This document shows, piece by piece, positions 16,823-25,459 of a stretch of 33,071 nucleotides of DNA. Under the pieces are notes generated by a model, which worked only from the letters and a program-made list of their open reading frames with translations, was not told the origin of the DNA and did no database searches. Position 1 is the stretch's first letter, and the number at the start of each line of letters is the position of its first letter. The translations under genes were made by a program, and so were the position numbers. The DNA comes from Verrucomicrobiia bacterium (GTDB taxonomy: Bacteria > Verrucomicrobiota > Verrucomicrobiia > Verrucomicrobiales > DEV007). The stretch lies in the NCBI GenBank assembly GCA_020439995.1, contig JAGROY010000080.1, positions 1 through 33,071 on the forward strand, read 5' to 3'.

Positions 16823-19276
16823 ATGAACGATCGTAACTCCGACGAACCAATTTCTGCGTGCCTGGGCGATGATGCCTTGCTGGAGGTGATTGTCGAAGCT
16901 CGGGACTGCGCCGCATCGAAGCAGATCGAAAGTCATCTGGGGCAGTGCGAGCGTTGCCAGCAGAGGCTGGAAGAACTGTCTGGCGCCAGTGTCGTTTTGT
17001 GCGACGTCCTGAAGAGCACCGTCGCTGTGCGGACGGACGGATTCGACCAGTTCATGGAGCGCATTCACGTTCGTGGCGGTTTGTCGCTGGCGGGTGCATT
17101 GACAGCAGATGGAGTTTTGCCGACCGGGCAGATTACGCAAGCCGATGACTACTCGAATATTCTGGAGCCGCCCTCACGGTCAGGACTGATCGGCATGCTC
17201 GGCGACTACGAGATTGAGGAAAAAGTGGCGGCTGGTGGGATGGGGATCGTTTTCAGGGCGAGGGATCCCGCATTGAATCGCACGGTTGCCATTAAAGTTC
17301 TACGGCTGGCGCACGGCGGGATGAACGATGCCCGCGAACGGTTTGTGCGCGAAGCCCAGGCAATTGCGGGTATTGATCACGAGAACATTATTCCGATCTA
17401 TCAGGTCAATCATGACGCAAAGGCTCCCTTTCTTGTCATGCCGTTCATTCGGGGCAGAACTCTGGACGAAGTGGTGCAGTCGCGTGGGCAACCGCTGTCT
17501 GCTGAGGAGATTGTAGGGATTTCCCGGCAGGTTGCCAGTGGTTTGGCAGCTGCTCACGACCGAGGCATCATTCATCGCGACATCAAGCCTGCCAATTTGT
17601 TGCTGGAAGATGCAACCGATCGTGTCTGGATAGCGGACTTCGGCCTTGCCAGAGCCATCTGGGATCCGTCGTTGACGCTGTCCGGTTCCATGACCGGCAC
17701 TCCCTTATTCATGTCCCCGGAGCAGGCTGGAGACTCTCCCGTGGATGCGCGCAGCGATTTGTTCAGTCTGGGCAGCGTCCTCTATTTTCTGGCGACGGCG
17801 AAGCTTCCGTTCACAGGAGCGCGCTCACTCTCTATCTTGCGTAAGGTCTGTGAGGAGCTGCCGCCAGAGGCATCCACCGTGAATCCGTCTATCCCGGAGT
17901 GGTTGGCAGCGCTCATCGCCCGGCTAATGCAGAAAGATCCTGCTGACCGACCGCAGAGTGCAGAGGAAATTCTTGCGATGTTAGACTATCCTGATGTTTC
18001 TGGTGCCGACCTGGCAGCGGATGGTGCACGACCGCAAGGGGTAGTGAAGGAACGCGAAATCAAACCGATGTGGATTGCCGCCTGCGGGGCTCTTTTTTTT
18101 TCAGTTGCGGTAGCCATAGGCATTGCTCTCGATGCTACTGGACTTTTGAATCCGGGACAAGATCGGGAAACTGTGAGGCACTCGAACACATCGGCAGGAA
18201 AGGTGAATCCTTCGATGAGTGTTAGCATTGTAAAAAAGAACGGTAGCCGGGAGCCCGTGGAGTCGCTTGCGATCGCGGTCCACTCGGTTCACGCAGGCGA
18301 TGTAATCGAACTGTCACAAGTGGGGGAATTCACACTCGTATCGCCTCCCTTGCATCTGGACCGGGCGGTCACGTTGCGTGCCGGAAAAGGGCAGCCGCCG
18401 GTGATCGAATGTGAGGGGCTGCTTTTCGAAACCGCGTGGCCATTGCAGTTGGAAGGGCTGGTGCTGCGCAGCACGGGACTCGATACTCCTGTGATCGATT
18501 CCAGTGGGGATGTGCTGACGTTGACGAATTGCAAGATCGAGAACACCGATCAATCCGCAGCATCTTTGCGCCGCAGGCGGCAGCCGGTGAATCCCATTTT
18601 ATCTACTGCCTTGATTCAATGTGCAGCCGTGCCCTCAGTCGTTATCCGTAACTGCCAGCTGGTCTCTGAAACCACCTTGTTGCGCCTGCAGCCGAGTTCA
18701 CCTACCGAGTCCGGCGGTGCCACCATTCATATCACCAATAGCGTGCTACAGGCGTCTGCAGGATTCACTCTGGAGCTGGCCCGCGACGTCCGTTTGGAGA
18801 TGATGCGGTGCCTGGTACGCACCGATCACAACTTGTTCTCGCTCCATCGCAATCCGCGATACAGGAGTAACGGAGCATGCAATCTCCAGCTCACCTTCAA
18901 TTCGATCATCGGTAAAGGGCCGGTCATCGGATTTGGGAACGCCGACATCGTCGACTCCACCAGGGTGACCTGCGATGCCAATGCCTGGGGAGATCGAACT
19001 GTCTGGAGTGCGGGCATACTTCCCGCTCGCCGGGCGAATTCCGGGGGCGCTGAATCAAGCGTGATCACTCGGAATCACGATGCCTTTCTCAATCTGCTGG
19101 GTACCAGAGAATCGGATCCGATCGTCATTATGAACAGCCAGATGGCAAAAGAGAGTCTCCGCTCTGTTGCCAGAAAATTCCCTGCCAAGCGCCGTCCAGA
19201 TGTTCGAATTCTCGGCCCCGGAAGTGCCTATGAAGTCTTTCGCGAATCACCGCTCTATGAGCGTGCTGGAAGATAA
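16823..19276 (+). CDS. Membrane Ser/Thr kinase with zinc finger and external beta-helix
   Basis: This 817-residue protein has four parts. Residues 30-50 are an anti-sigma-like zinc finger: His38, Cys42 and Cys45 (HLGQCERCQQ). Residues ~129-388 are a PknB-type kinase with glycine loop (VAAGGMGIVFRARD), Lys158 (VAIK), HRDIKPAN (Asp253), DFG (272-274) and MSPEQ. Residues ~417-440 form one membrane helix. The ~375 outer residues have short strands with regular turns (SLAIAVHSVHAGDVIEL, VLTLTNCKIENTD, PSVVIRNCQLVSETT), reading like a right-handed parallel beta-helix. It follows the ECF sigma gene. The likely role is to sense something outside and control that sigma: the zinc finger may hold the sigma, and the kinase may phosphorylate it or a partner. 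That mechanism is inference. Confidence 0.88.
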   Translation: MNDRNSDEPISACLGDDALLEVIVEARDCAASKQIESHLGQCERCQQRLEELSGASVVLCDVLKSTVAVRTDGFDQFMERIHVRGGLSLAGALTADGVLPTGQITQADDYSNILEPPSRSGLIGMLGDYEIEEKVAAGGMGIVFRARDPALNRTVAIKVLRLAHGGMNDARERFVREAQAIAGIDHENIIPIYQVNHDAKAPFLVMPFIRGRTLDEVVQSRGQPLSAEEIVGISRQVASGLAAAHDRGIIHRDIKPANLLLEDATDRVWIADFGLARAIWDPSLTLSGSMTGTPLFMSPEQAGDSPVDARSDLFSLGSVLYFLATAKLPFTGARSLSILRKVCEELPPEASTVNPSIPEWLAALIARLMQKDPADRPQSAEEILAMLDYPDVSGADLAADGARPQGVVKEREIKPMWIAACGALFFSVAVAIGIALDATGLLNPGQDRETVRHSNTSAGKVNPSMSVSIVKKNGSREPVESLAIAVHSVHAGDVIELSQVGEFTLVSPPLHLDRAVTLRAGKGQPPVIECEGLLFETAWPLQLEGLVLRSTGLDTPVIDSSGDVLTLTNCKIENTDQSAASLRRRRQPVNPILSTALIQCAAVPSVVIRNCQLVSETTLLRLQPSSPTESGGATIHITNSVLQASAGFTLELARDVRLEMMRCLVRTDHNLFSLHRNPRYRSNGACNLQLTFNSIIGKGPVIGFGNADIVDSTRVTCDANAWGDRTVWSAGILPARRANSGGAESSVITRNHDAFLNLLGTRESDPIVIMNSQMAKESLRSVARKFPAKRRPDVRILGPGSAYEVFRESPLYERAGR

Positions 19277-19293
19277 TTTCTTTGAGTTCTACT

Positions 19294-22200
19294 CTACTCG
19301 ATGCGCACCCGGTAGTAGCGGGCGCGGGTATCAGCGGGAATATTTATTTCGGTGTAGCTGGTGGTTTCGCCTTCGCTGGTCACGCCATCGGACACTTCCA
19401 GCCAGTTGAAAACATCGGCTTCGCGTGAGACTTCCACCGTGTAGCTGGCGTTGGGCTGCGATGTCCAGACGAGGGTGGCGCTGTTGTTGGCGGTATCAGG
19501 AGTGACACTGAGAATCTGGAATACTGGGCCGCCTGCTCCTGCTGTGGGCTCAAAAGCCCCCGCTTTGACTCGGAAAAAATCGAGATCGAATGCGCCGATC
19601 TGGTCGGTAGCCGGGTTGCCCATGAAAAGCGAGGGTTCCTGGTCGCCAGAGACATCGGCAGACCCTGTCAGACCAACCTCATAAACGACAGGTTCCGTTG
19701 ATCCATTGTGCCAGAGGCTGACGCTGTGGGTGCCGGTTTCCGCCTCGGGATCTGGCGCGATCACCGCCCAGAATTCCTGCCAAAGGGTAGGATCGGAGAC
19801 AGGAAAAAAGTTGTCGCGATCGTCGATGGCCGCAATGCCATCCAGCATGAGTGCTGGCTCATCGAATCCCTCATCCCCATCGGGGGTGCCCAGCGCAAAG
19901 CCGAAGTTCCCCAGCACAGATGCGTAGCCGATTTGACCTTTGCCTCCAAACGCGATCGGTGCGCCATCGCCACCTTCCAGCCAGGTATCTGCGTTGCTGA
20001 GGTCGGCCCCCGTTGACAGGCGGAGCCTGAAGTGCAGGGTGACAGGCTCATCCTGCTCAAGTGGATCTCCATCGTCTATGAAGATCGATTTGGTGACGGT
20101 GATCTTGCGATTGTTACCAGTGCCGCCGGATGTGACCGTGTCCTGCAGGCGCATGAAGTCAGTGTCGCCCTCGGTGAAAATCTGAATACCGCCAGGTTCG
20201 CCGTCGTCGTCTGTAATGCCACTTTCATCCCATTCATCGGAGCCGTTGTCGTGGTTCCATTCCAGCTCATTTGGCAGGATGTTGCCTTCATAGGATTCGT
20301 CCCATCCTCCCTCGGGTTCGCCATAGGCCACGTCACCACCGCCGCCGTTATTGGGGACACTGTCAGGATCAGTTGGATCTGATCCGAGCCCTATCTCCGT
20401 GTTGTCGCGGATCCCGTCGCCATCGCTGTCGTTGGAAAGGGGATTGGTGCCGGTGTCTTCCACGCTGACGAAGGTGCCGGTATTCGTTTCGACATTGTCA
20501 TTGAGTCCGTCGTCGTCGGTATCCGCCTTGTTGGGATCCGTGCCTCTGTCTTCAGCGCCGACGAAAGTGCCTGTGTCAGTTTCAACATTGTCAGGAAGCG
20601 TGTCTCCATCAGTGTCCGCTTTGGTTGGATTGGTGCCGCGTTTGTACTCGTCCAGCGCCGTCAGCGAGTCCCCATCTTTGTCGCTCGCAGCATCAGACGG
20701 ATCTTCGTTGCTGAGCCCGTAGAGTTCTTCCCAGACGTCAGGGATTTCGTCGTTGTCGAGATCGGGATCGAAGCTGCTGAAGATAGTCTGAAGCGAAGCG
20801 GTGTGCAGCGTGGCGACTTCTTCCTCCGTAAGTACATGCTCGCCCCACACGGCGACCTGGCTCATCTTACCTTCCCAGTGACCCTTTGCTCCGTCGCCAA
20901 GGCGGAAGTAAACCATGCTCGCAAGGGCTCCCGTGGCATCTACCGGGTCGGTAGGCTCGCTGACTTCGCCATCGACGTAGAGAATATACTCGCCAGCGTC
21001 ACCATCGTAGGTGAAGACGATGTGCTGCCATTCTTCTGTCTGGATGTCATCGGCAAATTCGCCGTCGAACCCACCGTCTTCGGTCTGAATGCCGATCTTA
21101 ATGGTGTTGCTGGCCCCGGCGGTCGCTCCCGCAGAATCATACCGCAGGTTCCAGGTGTCGCTATCTCCATTGTCGAGAGGTTCCCAGAATCCGCGATCAG
21201 CGCCCGCTGTTGCTGCCTTGATCCAAAAGGACATCGAGTATTGCATGCTTCCGTTGAACACCAGTTCTTCGCCCATGTTCACCTCTGCGCCAACGCCATC
21301 AAAAACCACCGAACCTGTGCCCGGAAACGGGCCGTCGATTGGATCAAATTCCGCACCGTTTTCAAGCGCGCCGGATGCAGTTCCCACGATGGGGGCAGCC
21401 GTGGTGCCAGCGCCGTCACTCAGTGTCCACGCGTTTGTAGGCGGCGTCAACGTGGGGGCGGGTGCTGGAATTTGTGCACCCTCTGCGATACGAAAGAAGT
21501 CGATATCGAATGCTCCTGCGTCGGCAGTAGAGCCGAGGCCCATTGCAATGTAGGTCGCACTCGCGTCACTTTGGTCTTTTGCCGTCATTGCGAACTCGGT
21601 GCCGTCGGTCGAACCGTTGAGATACAAAGTAGCCAGATGCGTTCCGCCGCCAGCGCTGTCGGGAACCACGGTCACCCACACGTCTGACCATTCGGCAGGA
21701 TCGTCCAATTCAACACTGGCGCCGTCGCTTCCAATAAGGTTGCCATCATTGATTCCGAATGCCAGGGCCTGCGCCCCGCCCGTCATTTGCGCCACGGTGA
21801 TTAATCCTTTGCCGTCACCGTTCCACAGCGGGTAACCACGCCCATTTTCCGGCCAGGGGCCTACGCCGTACTCGTCATCCAGACCTGCACCCGTAGCAAT
21901 TCGAAGCCGGAAGTAGATCGTGAAGCCATCGTCCATTGGCGTGTCAAATGCCTCTGAGATGTCGCGGGTGAAGAAAATCTTGCGGTTTCCGGGATCGGGG
22001 AATTCAGCGCGTGGATCACCGGCGTCCTGCAGTCGGATGTAGGTGGTTGCGCCTTCCGTTATCAACGAGACACCACCGGGGGCACCATCACCAATGCCCT
22101 CACCATCCCACGCGTCTGAGCCATTTTCGTGGCTCCAGCTGCCATCCAGTGCTTCCGAGGGATCATTGGCTGCCAAGTCGCCCTCGTAGCTGTAAATCCA

Positions 22201-22320
22201 TCCGTCAGGCGGGGCCACATACGAGTCGGCGGAGGCGGTGAGCAAGATTGGAGAGAGAAGAAGAGGAGCTCCGAGGAGCAGCAGGGAGATTTTCGCAAGT
22301 TCTGAAACGGGCGTTTTCAT
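19294..22320 (-). CDS. Exported LamG/thrombospondin-3 surface protein with internal duplication
   Basis: This 1008-residue protein has a signal peptide (basic start, LLLLGAPLLLSPILL, cleavage near ASA-DS at 32). Residues ~35-280 and ~670-918 are copies of one domain: YSYEGDLAAND and SHENGSDAWD match SYEGNILPNE and NHDNGSDEWD. Residues ~297-510 form a LamG/concanavalin-like fold. Residues ~516-650 carry calcium-binding DxDxDG repeats (DTDGDTLPDNVE, DSDGDGIRDNTE). The last ~85 residues are an FN3-like module ending RYYRVRIE. It should be a secreted or cell-surface adhesin or polysaccharide-binding protein; no catalytic motif is visible. It lacks PEP-CTERM and LPxTG tails. ATG 22320 is used; a TTG two codons upstream is possible. 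It is divergent from the PEP-CTERM gene across 175 bases and convergent with the kinase. Confidence 0.85.
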   Translation of the reverse strand: MKTPVSELAKISLLLLGAPLLLSPILLTASADSYVAPPDGWIYSYEGDLAANDPSEALDGSWSHENGSDAWDGEGIGDGAPGGVSLITEGATTYIRLQDAGDPRAEFPDPGNRKIFFTRDISEAFDTPMDDGFTIYFRLRIATGAGLDDEYGVGPWPENGRGYPLWNGDGKGLITVAQMTGGAQALAFGINDGNLIGSDGASVELDDPAEWSDVWVTVVPDSAGGGTHLATLYLNGSTDGTEFAMTAKDQSDASATYIAMGLGSTADAGAFDIDFFRIAEGAQIPAPAPTLTPPTNAWTLSDGAGTTAAPIVGTASGALENGAEFDPIDGPFPGTGSVVFDGVGAEVNMGEELVFNGSMQYSMSFWIKAATAGADRGFWEPLDNGDSDTWNLRYDSAGATAGASNTIKIGIQTEDGGFDGEFADDIQTEEWQHIVFTYDGDAGEYILYVDGEVSEPTDPVDATGALASMVYFRLGDGAKGHWEGKMSQVAVWGEHVLTEEEVATLHTASLQTIFSSFDPDLDNDEIPDVWEELYGLSNEDPSDAASDKDGDSLTALDEYKRGTNPTKADTDGDTLPDNVETDTGTFVGAEDRGTDPNKADTDDDGLNDNVETNTGTFVSVEDTGTNPLSNDSDGDGIRDNTEIGLGSDPTDPDSVPNNGGGGDVAYGEPEGGWDESYEGNILPNELEWNHDNGSDEWDESGITDDDGEPGGIQIFTEGDTDFMRLQDTVTSGGTGNNRKITVTKSIFIDDGDPLEQDEPVTLHFRLRLSTGADLSNADTWLEGGDGAPIAFGGKGQIGYASVLGNFGFALGTPDGDEGFDEPALMLDGIAAIDDRDNFFPVSDPTLWQEFWAVIAPDPEAETGTHSVSLWHNGSTEPVVYEVGLTGSADVSGDQEPSLFMGNPATDQIGAFDLDFFRVKAGAFEPTAGAGGPVFQILSVTPDTANNSATLVWTSQPNASYTVEVSREADVFNWLEVSDGVTSEGETTSYTEINIPADTRARYYRVRIE
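20454..20639 (-). repeat. Two 93-bp tandem copies inside the TSP3 region
   Basis: Two adjacent 31-codon units of the TSP3 block are recent-looking duplicates. The protein units share KADTDGDTLPDNVET / KADTDDDGLNDNVET and the flanking TGTFVxxED; the DNA marker TGTCTTC recurs at 20454 and 20547. They add calcium-binding loops to the stalk-like region and could expand or contract by recombination. Confidence 0.6.
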
Positions 22321-22344
22321 ATGCAATGGGAATTAAATTTCAAG

Positions 22345-22392
22345 GATCCGAGCAATTGTGTCCAGAGAAGTCAAGATTCGAGTGATTGTGTC
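22345..22392. promoter_or_regulatory. Tandem operator-like direct repeats, 30-bp spacing
   Basis: GATCCGAGCAATTGTGTC (22345-22362) and GATTCGAGTGATTGTGTC (22375-22392) match at 15 of 18 positions and start exactly 30 bp apart, about three helical turns. They lie between the divergent LamG/TSP3 gene (start 22320) and the PEP-CTERM gene (start 22496), as expected for a regulator bound to one DNA face and controlling one or both genes. No regulator gene is adjacent. Confidence 0.5.
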
Positions 22393-22495
22393 GTCGTTCT
22401 CCCTCGTTATCAGCCGATTAGAAATTGCTTCTTGAGGGGTGCGAATCGCTTGTTAAGGTGTCGCAGTATTCTTTCATCTAAATTAACGATATCCA

Positions 22496-23206
22496 ATGAA
22501 ACGAACATTCCTGGCTGTAGTTACCGCACTCCTCACTGTTTCTGCCCTGTCTTCGCACGCTTCCATTGTGTGGGTAGGGACAACTAGTTCCGATGTTTTC
22601 GACGAATCCAACTGGGATCTCAGTGGATCGTTGGTGACCACGATTGACGAGAATGTCTCGATTGAAGATGATGTGTTCATAGGGGCGGGGCCGTTTTCGA
22701 ATGCGCCCGTGATTCCCGACCTTGCTGGACAGGTGCGTTTTCAACTGGCGGATGCGAAGATGTTGACGCTGGACGGAGGTTCGCTCGTTGCTGCGGGAAA
22801 TGATGGAGTCGGAGGCGCTCCGGGAACCGTAAATGGTCCGGCCATCGCAATTCTTGGAGGCGGCAGCTTCAATCCTTTCTTCATCGTCAACGGTGTGTCG
22901 TTGACCATCGACGGTGCAAGCAGTGCGACCATGAACGGTGGAGGCAATCCGATCAATCTCTCAACGGTGGATCTTGCGCCAGGAGCCACTTTCACGTTCG
23001 GCGGGGAAACGCCGGAAGCATTCACTGCCGAACACCTCAGTAAGTTTTCAGTCAATGGTGCCCCCGCCGTGATCGACGGAAACATCAAGCTTGTCTCGGA
23101 CGGTGCTATTGGTTCAATTGTAACAGCTGTGGCTGTACCTGAGCCGTCTTCAGCAGTTCTACTAACCCTCGCTGGGCTTGGCGTTTTGATCCGTCGCCGC
23201 CGATAG
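22496..23206 (+). CDS. PEP-CTERM sorted exported protein
   Basis: This 236-residue protein has a signal peptide (KRTFLAVVTALLTVSALSSHA) and a classical PEP-CTERM tail: VPEP at 214-217, a hydrophobic helix (AVLLTLAGLGVL) and a basic end (RRRR). Such tails are recognised and cleaved by exosortase, usually with extracellular polysaccharide production. The ~190 residues between are glycine- and asparagine-rich beta sequence (AAGNDGVGGAPGT, ILGGGSFNPFFIVNGVSL, PGATFTFGG), compatible with an autotransporter-like beta repeat; I see no enzyme motif. No exosortase gene lies in the window. There is no clear Shine-Dalgarno before ATG 22496. The next gene starts 39 bases after the stop on the same strand, so the two are likely cotranscribed. 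Confidence 0.85.
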   Translation: MKRTFLAVVTALLTVSALSSHASIVWVGTTSSDVFDESNWDLSGSLVTTIDENVSIEDDVFIGAGPFSNAPVIPDLAGQVRFQLADAKMLTLDGGSLVAAGNDGVGGAPGTVNGPAIAILGGGSFNPFFIVNGVSLTIDGASSATMNGGGNPINLSTVDLAPGATFTFGGETPEAFTAEHLSKFSVNGAPAVIDGNIKLVSDGAIGSIVTAVAVPEPSSAVLLTLAGLGVLIRRRR

Positions 23207-23245
23207 TCTGCAAAGCTCTGGAGATCTGTGGTGCTAAACCTTCCT

Positions 23246-25366
23246 ATGAACATTACTTTCCTTATCCTGCGATCGTTCGCTGTCTTGTTGGCAACGTTTC
23301 TCTCTTCCGCATTTGCCGACTACCCGGCCGTTGTCATCGCCGACAATCCGATGCTTTATTATCGATTTGAAGACGCGGATGGTGCTGATGCTCTTCAGGA
23401 TTCCAGCGGTAACGATCTGCACAGCGAGGACTATCTTGACGTCCTTCTAGAGCAGGAAGGTGCCATCGGGCTGGCTGCTGGATTTGAGGGGCTTGGCAGT
23501 GTGCTTACGGGGCTGTTGCTTGATCCATCGGAAGGTGATTTCAGCATTGAACTGCTGGTCAAGCCGACCGCGATCGCAGGAACACAAGTGTTGGTGTCGA
23601 ATCAAGACGGAGATTTGGGGCCCGGACGAAGCAATCTCATTATCGGGCCGGACGGAAACGTTAACAGCTTCGTCGGAGGGGCAACGACTCCATCTGAAGC
23701 GTTCATAGAAGCTGACGCTTGGTACCACGTGGTGATGACGTACGATGCCGAAGGTACAGACACGCTTCGTTTTTTTGTCGATGGCGAACCGACTGGCACA
23801 GGAACGCTTTTCGCTGAGAGCGCTAATGGTAACTGGGTGATTGGTGCCCACAAAAGCCAGGCCAGCCAGTTCACAAACGCGCTGCTCGATGAGGTGTCGA
23901 TCTACAACTACAGACTTGACGATCCGGATGGCGACAATGATCCCGCTGACTCGAGGATTACTGCGCACTATCAGGAATACATTCGGGATACGCATGTGAT
24001 CGTCACGTTTAGCAGTGACAAAGAGTTCTTGTCCGCAGGTGAGTCTGCCACGTTGTCGTGGTCGGTAGGATCAGTGGATGTCCTCACATTGGACAATGGA
24101 ATCGGGGATGTGCTCCCGATCACAGTTGATGGAAGTGGCTCGATCGAAGTTCAGCCAACCGCGACCACGACATACACCTTGTCTGGCGAAGGGCCGATCG
24201 GTGACGGCACGGCGCAAGTGACCATCGCTGTCAATTCGCCGCCAATCATTGATTCATTCACGACATCTGCTACTGAAGTGATCAGTGGGCAATCGGTGAC
24301 TCTCACTTGGTCGACGACCAATGCCGATTCCGTCACGATAGAGCCGGGAATCGGAGCGGTCGAAACCAGCGGCAGCAAAGAAATACTCATCGAAGATACC
24401 GTGGCCTACACTCTCACCGCAACCAACGCGATGAGCGCCGTCACCAGTGTCGTCAATATTTCCGCCAAGGACGGCGATCCCAATCTGGTGGCCCATTGGA
24501 GAATCGGTGAGGCAGTGGGGGAGACTGCGGGTGCCGTGCTGATCTCCGAAGTCGCATCGAGCCAAAACGCGACGTTCGTTGAAATGCCGACCTGGGTGGT
24601 ATCGGGACTCGCTCCGATTTCGACTCAAGCTGCAGTGGAGTTCGATGGAATTAATTTTGCGGATACGGAGAGTTACTCCGGGGTTACCGGATCACACGAT
24701 CGCACGATCAGCTTTTGGATGAAAGGCGGGGACATCCAAAATGCCAACGCCACTCTGGTGTCCTGGGGGAGCACTGCGAACACTACCCGTTGGGGTATCC
24801 GAATTGGCGGCAGTGGCAATATTCGGACCGAAGTTGCAGGCTCGGGCAGTGAGGGCACCGCCTACCTGCTCGACGATGAATGGCACCACGTCGCAGTTGT
24901 ATTCGCGGATGACGGCACTCCTAACATTGAGGACATCGTCTTCTATGTGGATGGGGAACTCGATGATCTTAGCGTGATTGGAAATACCGCAGTTAACACC
25001 AGTGGTGAAAATACGGTGAGAATCGGTGCCTCTCGAACGCTCGCTAACAGAGGCTTCACCGGTCTCATGGATGATGTCCGGATTTACGATCTCGCACTCG
25101 ATCAGGACGGAGTGAAAGAGGTAATGCTCGATGCCGGTGGCCAGCGCATTCCATTTGCGATCTCCGTCATCTCCTACGGCAGCGGTGCAGTGAAGCTCAC
25201 TTGGCCATCTACCGCGGCGCAGACCTTCGGGATCGATTCCTCTGAGAATCTTGAGAACTGGACGGAAGTCGATGACGGAGTCCCTGCCGGAAACGGAGAA
25301 TTCACCACCTACGACATTGTAGATGTGGAGCCTGGCCAGAGCTATTTCCGGGTGCGGCGCGAGTAG
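23246..25366 (+). CDS. Exported two-LamG/Ig-like surface protein
   Basis: This 706-residue protein starts with a signal peptide (NITFLILRSFAVLLATFLSS, cleavage near FA-DY). Residues ~25-245 are a LamG/concanavalin fold (MLYYRFEDADGADALQDSSG, WYHVVMTYD, LDEVSIYNYRL). Two Ig-like units follow (~253-330 and ~332-405: LSAGESATLSWSVGSVDVLTL, VISGQSVTLTWSTTNADSVTI). Residues ~410-630 are a second LamG (RTISFWMKGG, WHHVAVVF, LMDDVRIYDLAL). The last ~70 residues are the same FN3-like module that ends the divergent LamG/TSP3 protein, finishing SYFRVRRE. It is probably a secreted glycan-binding protein without its own enzyme. ATG 23246 is chosen because the signal peptide starts there; GTG codons at 23228 and 23231 are less likely. 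Confidence 0.82.
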   Translation: MNITFLILRSFAVLLATFLSSAFADYPAVVIADNPMLYYRFEDADGADALQDSSGNDLHSEDYLDVLLEQEGAIGLAAGFEGLGSVLTGLLLDPSEGDFSIELLVKPTAIAGTQVLVSNQDGDLGPGRSNLIIGPDGNVNSFVGGATTPSEAFIEADAWYHVVMTYDAEGTDTLRFFVDGEPTGTGTLFAESANGNWVIGAHKSQASQFTNALLDEVSIYNYRLDDPDGDNDPADSRITAHYQEYIRDTHVIVTFSSDKEFLSAGESATLSWSVGSVDVLTLDNGIGDVLPITVDGSGSIEVQPTATTTYTLSGEGPIGDGTAQVTIAVNSPPIIDSFTTSATEVISGQSVTLTWSTTNADSVTIEPGIGAVETSGSKEILIEDTVAYTLTATNAMSAVTSVVNISAKDGDPNLVAHWRIGEAVGETAGAVLISEVASSQNATFVEMPTWVVSGLAPISTQAAVEFDGINFADTESYSGVTGSHDRTISFWMKGGDIQNANATLVSWGSTANTTRWGIRIGGSGNIRTEVAGSGSEGTAYLLDDEWHHVAVVFADDGTPNIEDIVFYVDGELDDLSVIGNTAVNTSGENTVRIGASRTLANRGFTGLMDDVRIYDLALDQDGVKEVMLDAGGQRIPFAISVISYGSGAVKLTWPSTAAQTFGIDSSENLENWTEVDDGVPAGNGEFTTYDIVDVEPGQSYFRVRRE

Positions 25367-25413
25367 TCCCATCCGTGTTGGAGGTGCTGGAGGCCAAGTA
25401 TTGATGGTAAGTC

Positions 25414-25442
25414 TTGACATGGGATGCATGAATCCCAATCAT
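25414..25442 (+). promoter_or_regulatory. Candidate promoter with operator dyad in its spacer
   Basis: A perfect TTGACA (25414-25419), 17 bp and AATCAT (25437-25442, 4/6) precede the DUF4424-like gene. The spacer holds a dyad: TGGGAT (25420-25425) and ATCCCA (25432-25437), 6-bp arms around 6 nt. A dimeric repressor bound there would block polymerase. The transcript start would be very close to the GGGAG ribosome site (25449-25453). Confidence 0.4.
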
Positions 25443-25459
25443 GGCTACGGGAGATACTT

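Noticed and set aside
20803..21687. Plus-strand open frame antisense to the LamG/TSP3 gene
   Set aside because: The minus-strand product has a signal peptide and clear domains; this frame is cysteine/arginine-rich shadow sequence.
22741..23253. Minus-strand frame opposite the PEP-CTERM gene
   Set aside because: The plus strand has both a signal peptide and a PEP-CTERM tail.
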